Assembly (NCBI RefSeq): GCF_026625745.1
Contig: NZ_CP113061.1
Location: 248,001-312,000 of the forward strand
Length of the DNA: 64,000 bases
DNA from: Asticcacaulis sp. SL142
GTDB taxonomy: Bacteria; Pseudomonadota; Alphaproteobacteria; Caulobacterales; Caulobacteraceae
Reading direction: 5' to 3'
Part shown: positions 63,532 to 64,000 of the stretch, one piece after another
Layout: each line of letters starts with the position of its first letter
Position numbering within the stretch: position 1 is the stretch's first letter
The notes under the pieces: generated by a model
Database searches by the model: none
The model's input: only the letters and a program-made list of their open reading frames with translations
What the model was told of the DNA's origin: nothing
Made by a program: the position numbers and the translations under genes

Positions 63532-64000
63532 ATGTCATCACTTAAGGTCTGGGGGCTTGGGCTGATCGCCATGAGTATCATGGGCGCTTTTGGCGTGCGT
63601 GAGCGGCTGATCACGATTGAGACCGGTATCCGGACGCAGGTTGATACGGCGCTGAAAGCCGAAGGTATCGACGATATCGAGGCCGTGGTTGACGGTCAGG
63701 CCGTAACCCTTAAACTTAAAGACGGGGCGACACCGCCCGATGGCCGCCAAAGACTGCGTGATGCTAAATCCGTGGTGATGAGCCTCGATAACGGTTTGCC
63801 CGCCAACTATGCCGACATTAATCTGCCTGAGCTTGGGCCGCAGCGCGTCAGCCTGAAAGGGCAGGGCGGGCCGATATTCGGGCCGGTGACGCGGGTGACC
63901 CTGACGCCGGTATCAGCGCGTGAACATGCCCCTGCGGTTATGACCGCGACGGATGAAGCGGCGGCTGAGGTGACGACTGAGGCCTTACCGGCGGCGCTAG
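63532..64000 (+). CDS. BON-like envelope protein (3' end outside the window)
   Basis: A start at the ATG at 63532 (GGGGGTT upstream) runs open to the window end, 156 residues seen. An N-terminal hydrophobic segment (VWGLGLIAMSIMGAFG) is a signal or anchor. Residues 30-75 (GIRTQVDTALKAEGIDDIEA) resemble a BON domain of the type found in OmpA-like Caulobacteraceae proteins. The rest is unassigned. Incomplete. Confidence 0.55.
   Translation, partial: MSSLKVWGLGLIAMSIMGAFGVRERLITIETGIRTQVDTALKAEGIDDIEAVVDGQAVTLKLKDGATPPDGRQRLRDAKSVVMSLDNGLPANYADINLPELGPQRVSLKGQGGPIFGPVTRVTLTPVSAREHAPAVMTATDEAAAEVTTEALPAAL

Overview
The window reads as chromosomal DNA of an alphaproteobacterium of the family Caulobacteraceae, most likely near Asticcacaulis. 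This is inference from gene content and moderate GC, not a database match. Supporting signs are a TonB-dependent receptor with a carboxypeptidase-like N-terminal domain beside a phytase, DUF2336 and Hpt signalling proteins, a DUF1476 (ATPase zeta) gene, three-part PurS/PurQ/PurL, a TTAA-N7-TTAA CtrA-type box, and many short palindromic intergenic repeats. I see no prophage, insertion sequence, CRISPR array or plasmid function.

Layout. 1-5.7 kb: signalling and unknown proteins (Hpt, DUF2336, a 441-residue unknown) around NAD kinase. 5.7-11.4 kb: phosphate scavenging, with a phytase lipoprotein divergent from a TonB receptor followed by a metallophosphatase; a near-consensus Pho box lies between the divergent genes. 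11.4-15.3 kb: an EnvZ/OmpR-type pair and a chemoreceptor. 15.5-18.2 kb: formaldehyde detoxification (adhC, a GNAT protein, fghA). 18.5-24.2 kb: CorC/HlyC-type protein, an SDR, rpsD and an AT3-SGNH acyltransferase. 24.2-27.4 kb: a metalloprotease, then grxD, an aldo/keto reductase and bolA. 27.6-32.8 kb: purL, two small lipoproteins, purQ, purS, purC. 33-37 kb: ATPase zeta subunit, a membrane protein, two tandem 2OG-Fe(II) oxygenases, purB. 37-43.7 kb: GH9 glycosidase, a peptidoglycan-binding repeat protein, msrPQ and an unknown exported protein. 43.9-48.9 kb: radC, a 56-residue protein, map, sfsA, a CinA-like protein, an M28 peptidase and tRNA-Leu(UAA). 49-64 kb: phoH, a gamma carbonic anhydrase, zinc-ribbon protein, rnhA, ispH, argS, an AmpG-like transporter, glyQS, ppdK and a partial BON-like protein.

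Most unusual features. (1) Two unrelated genes, radC and the DUF1476 gene, are each followed within 100 bp by a second copy of their own 3' coding tail, stop codon included; all seven differences fall at third codon positions. (2) Four genes carry lesions: adhC, purQ and a membrane-protein gene have +1-type frameshifts near their 3' ends, and a metalloprotease gene has an in-frame amber codon. They are either sequence errors or real decay. (3) One of the two tandem oxygenases has lost its distal iron-binding histidine. (4) A strong terminator just before phoH, facing the same way, marks a possible small RNA or attenuated leader. (5) At least four families of palindromic intergenic repeats are interspersed through the window.
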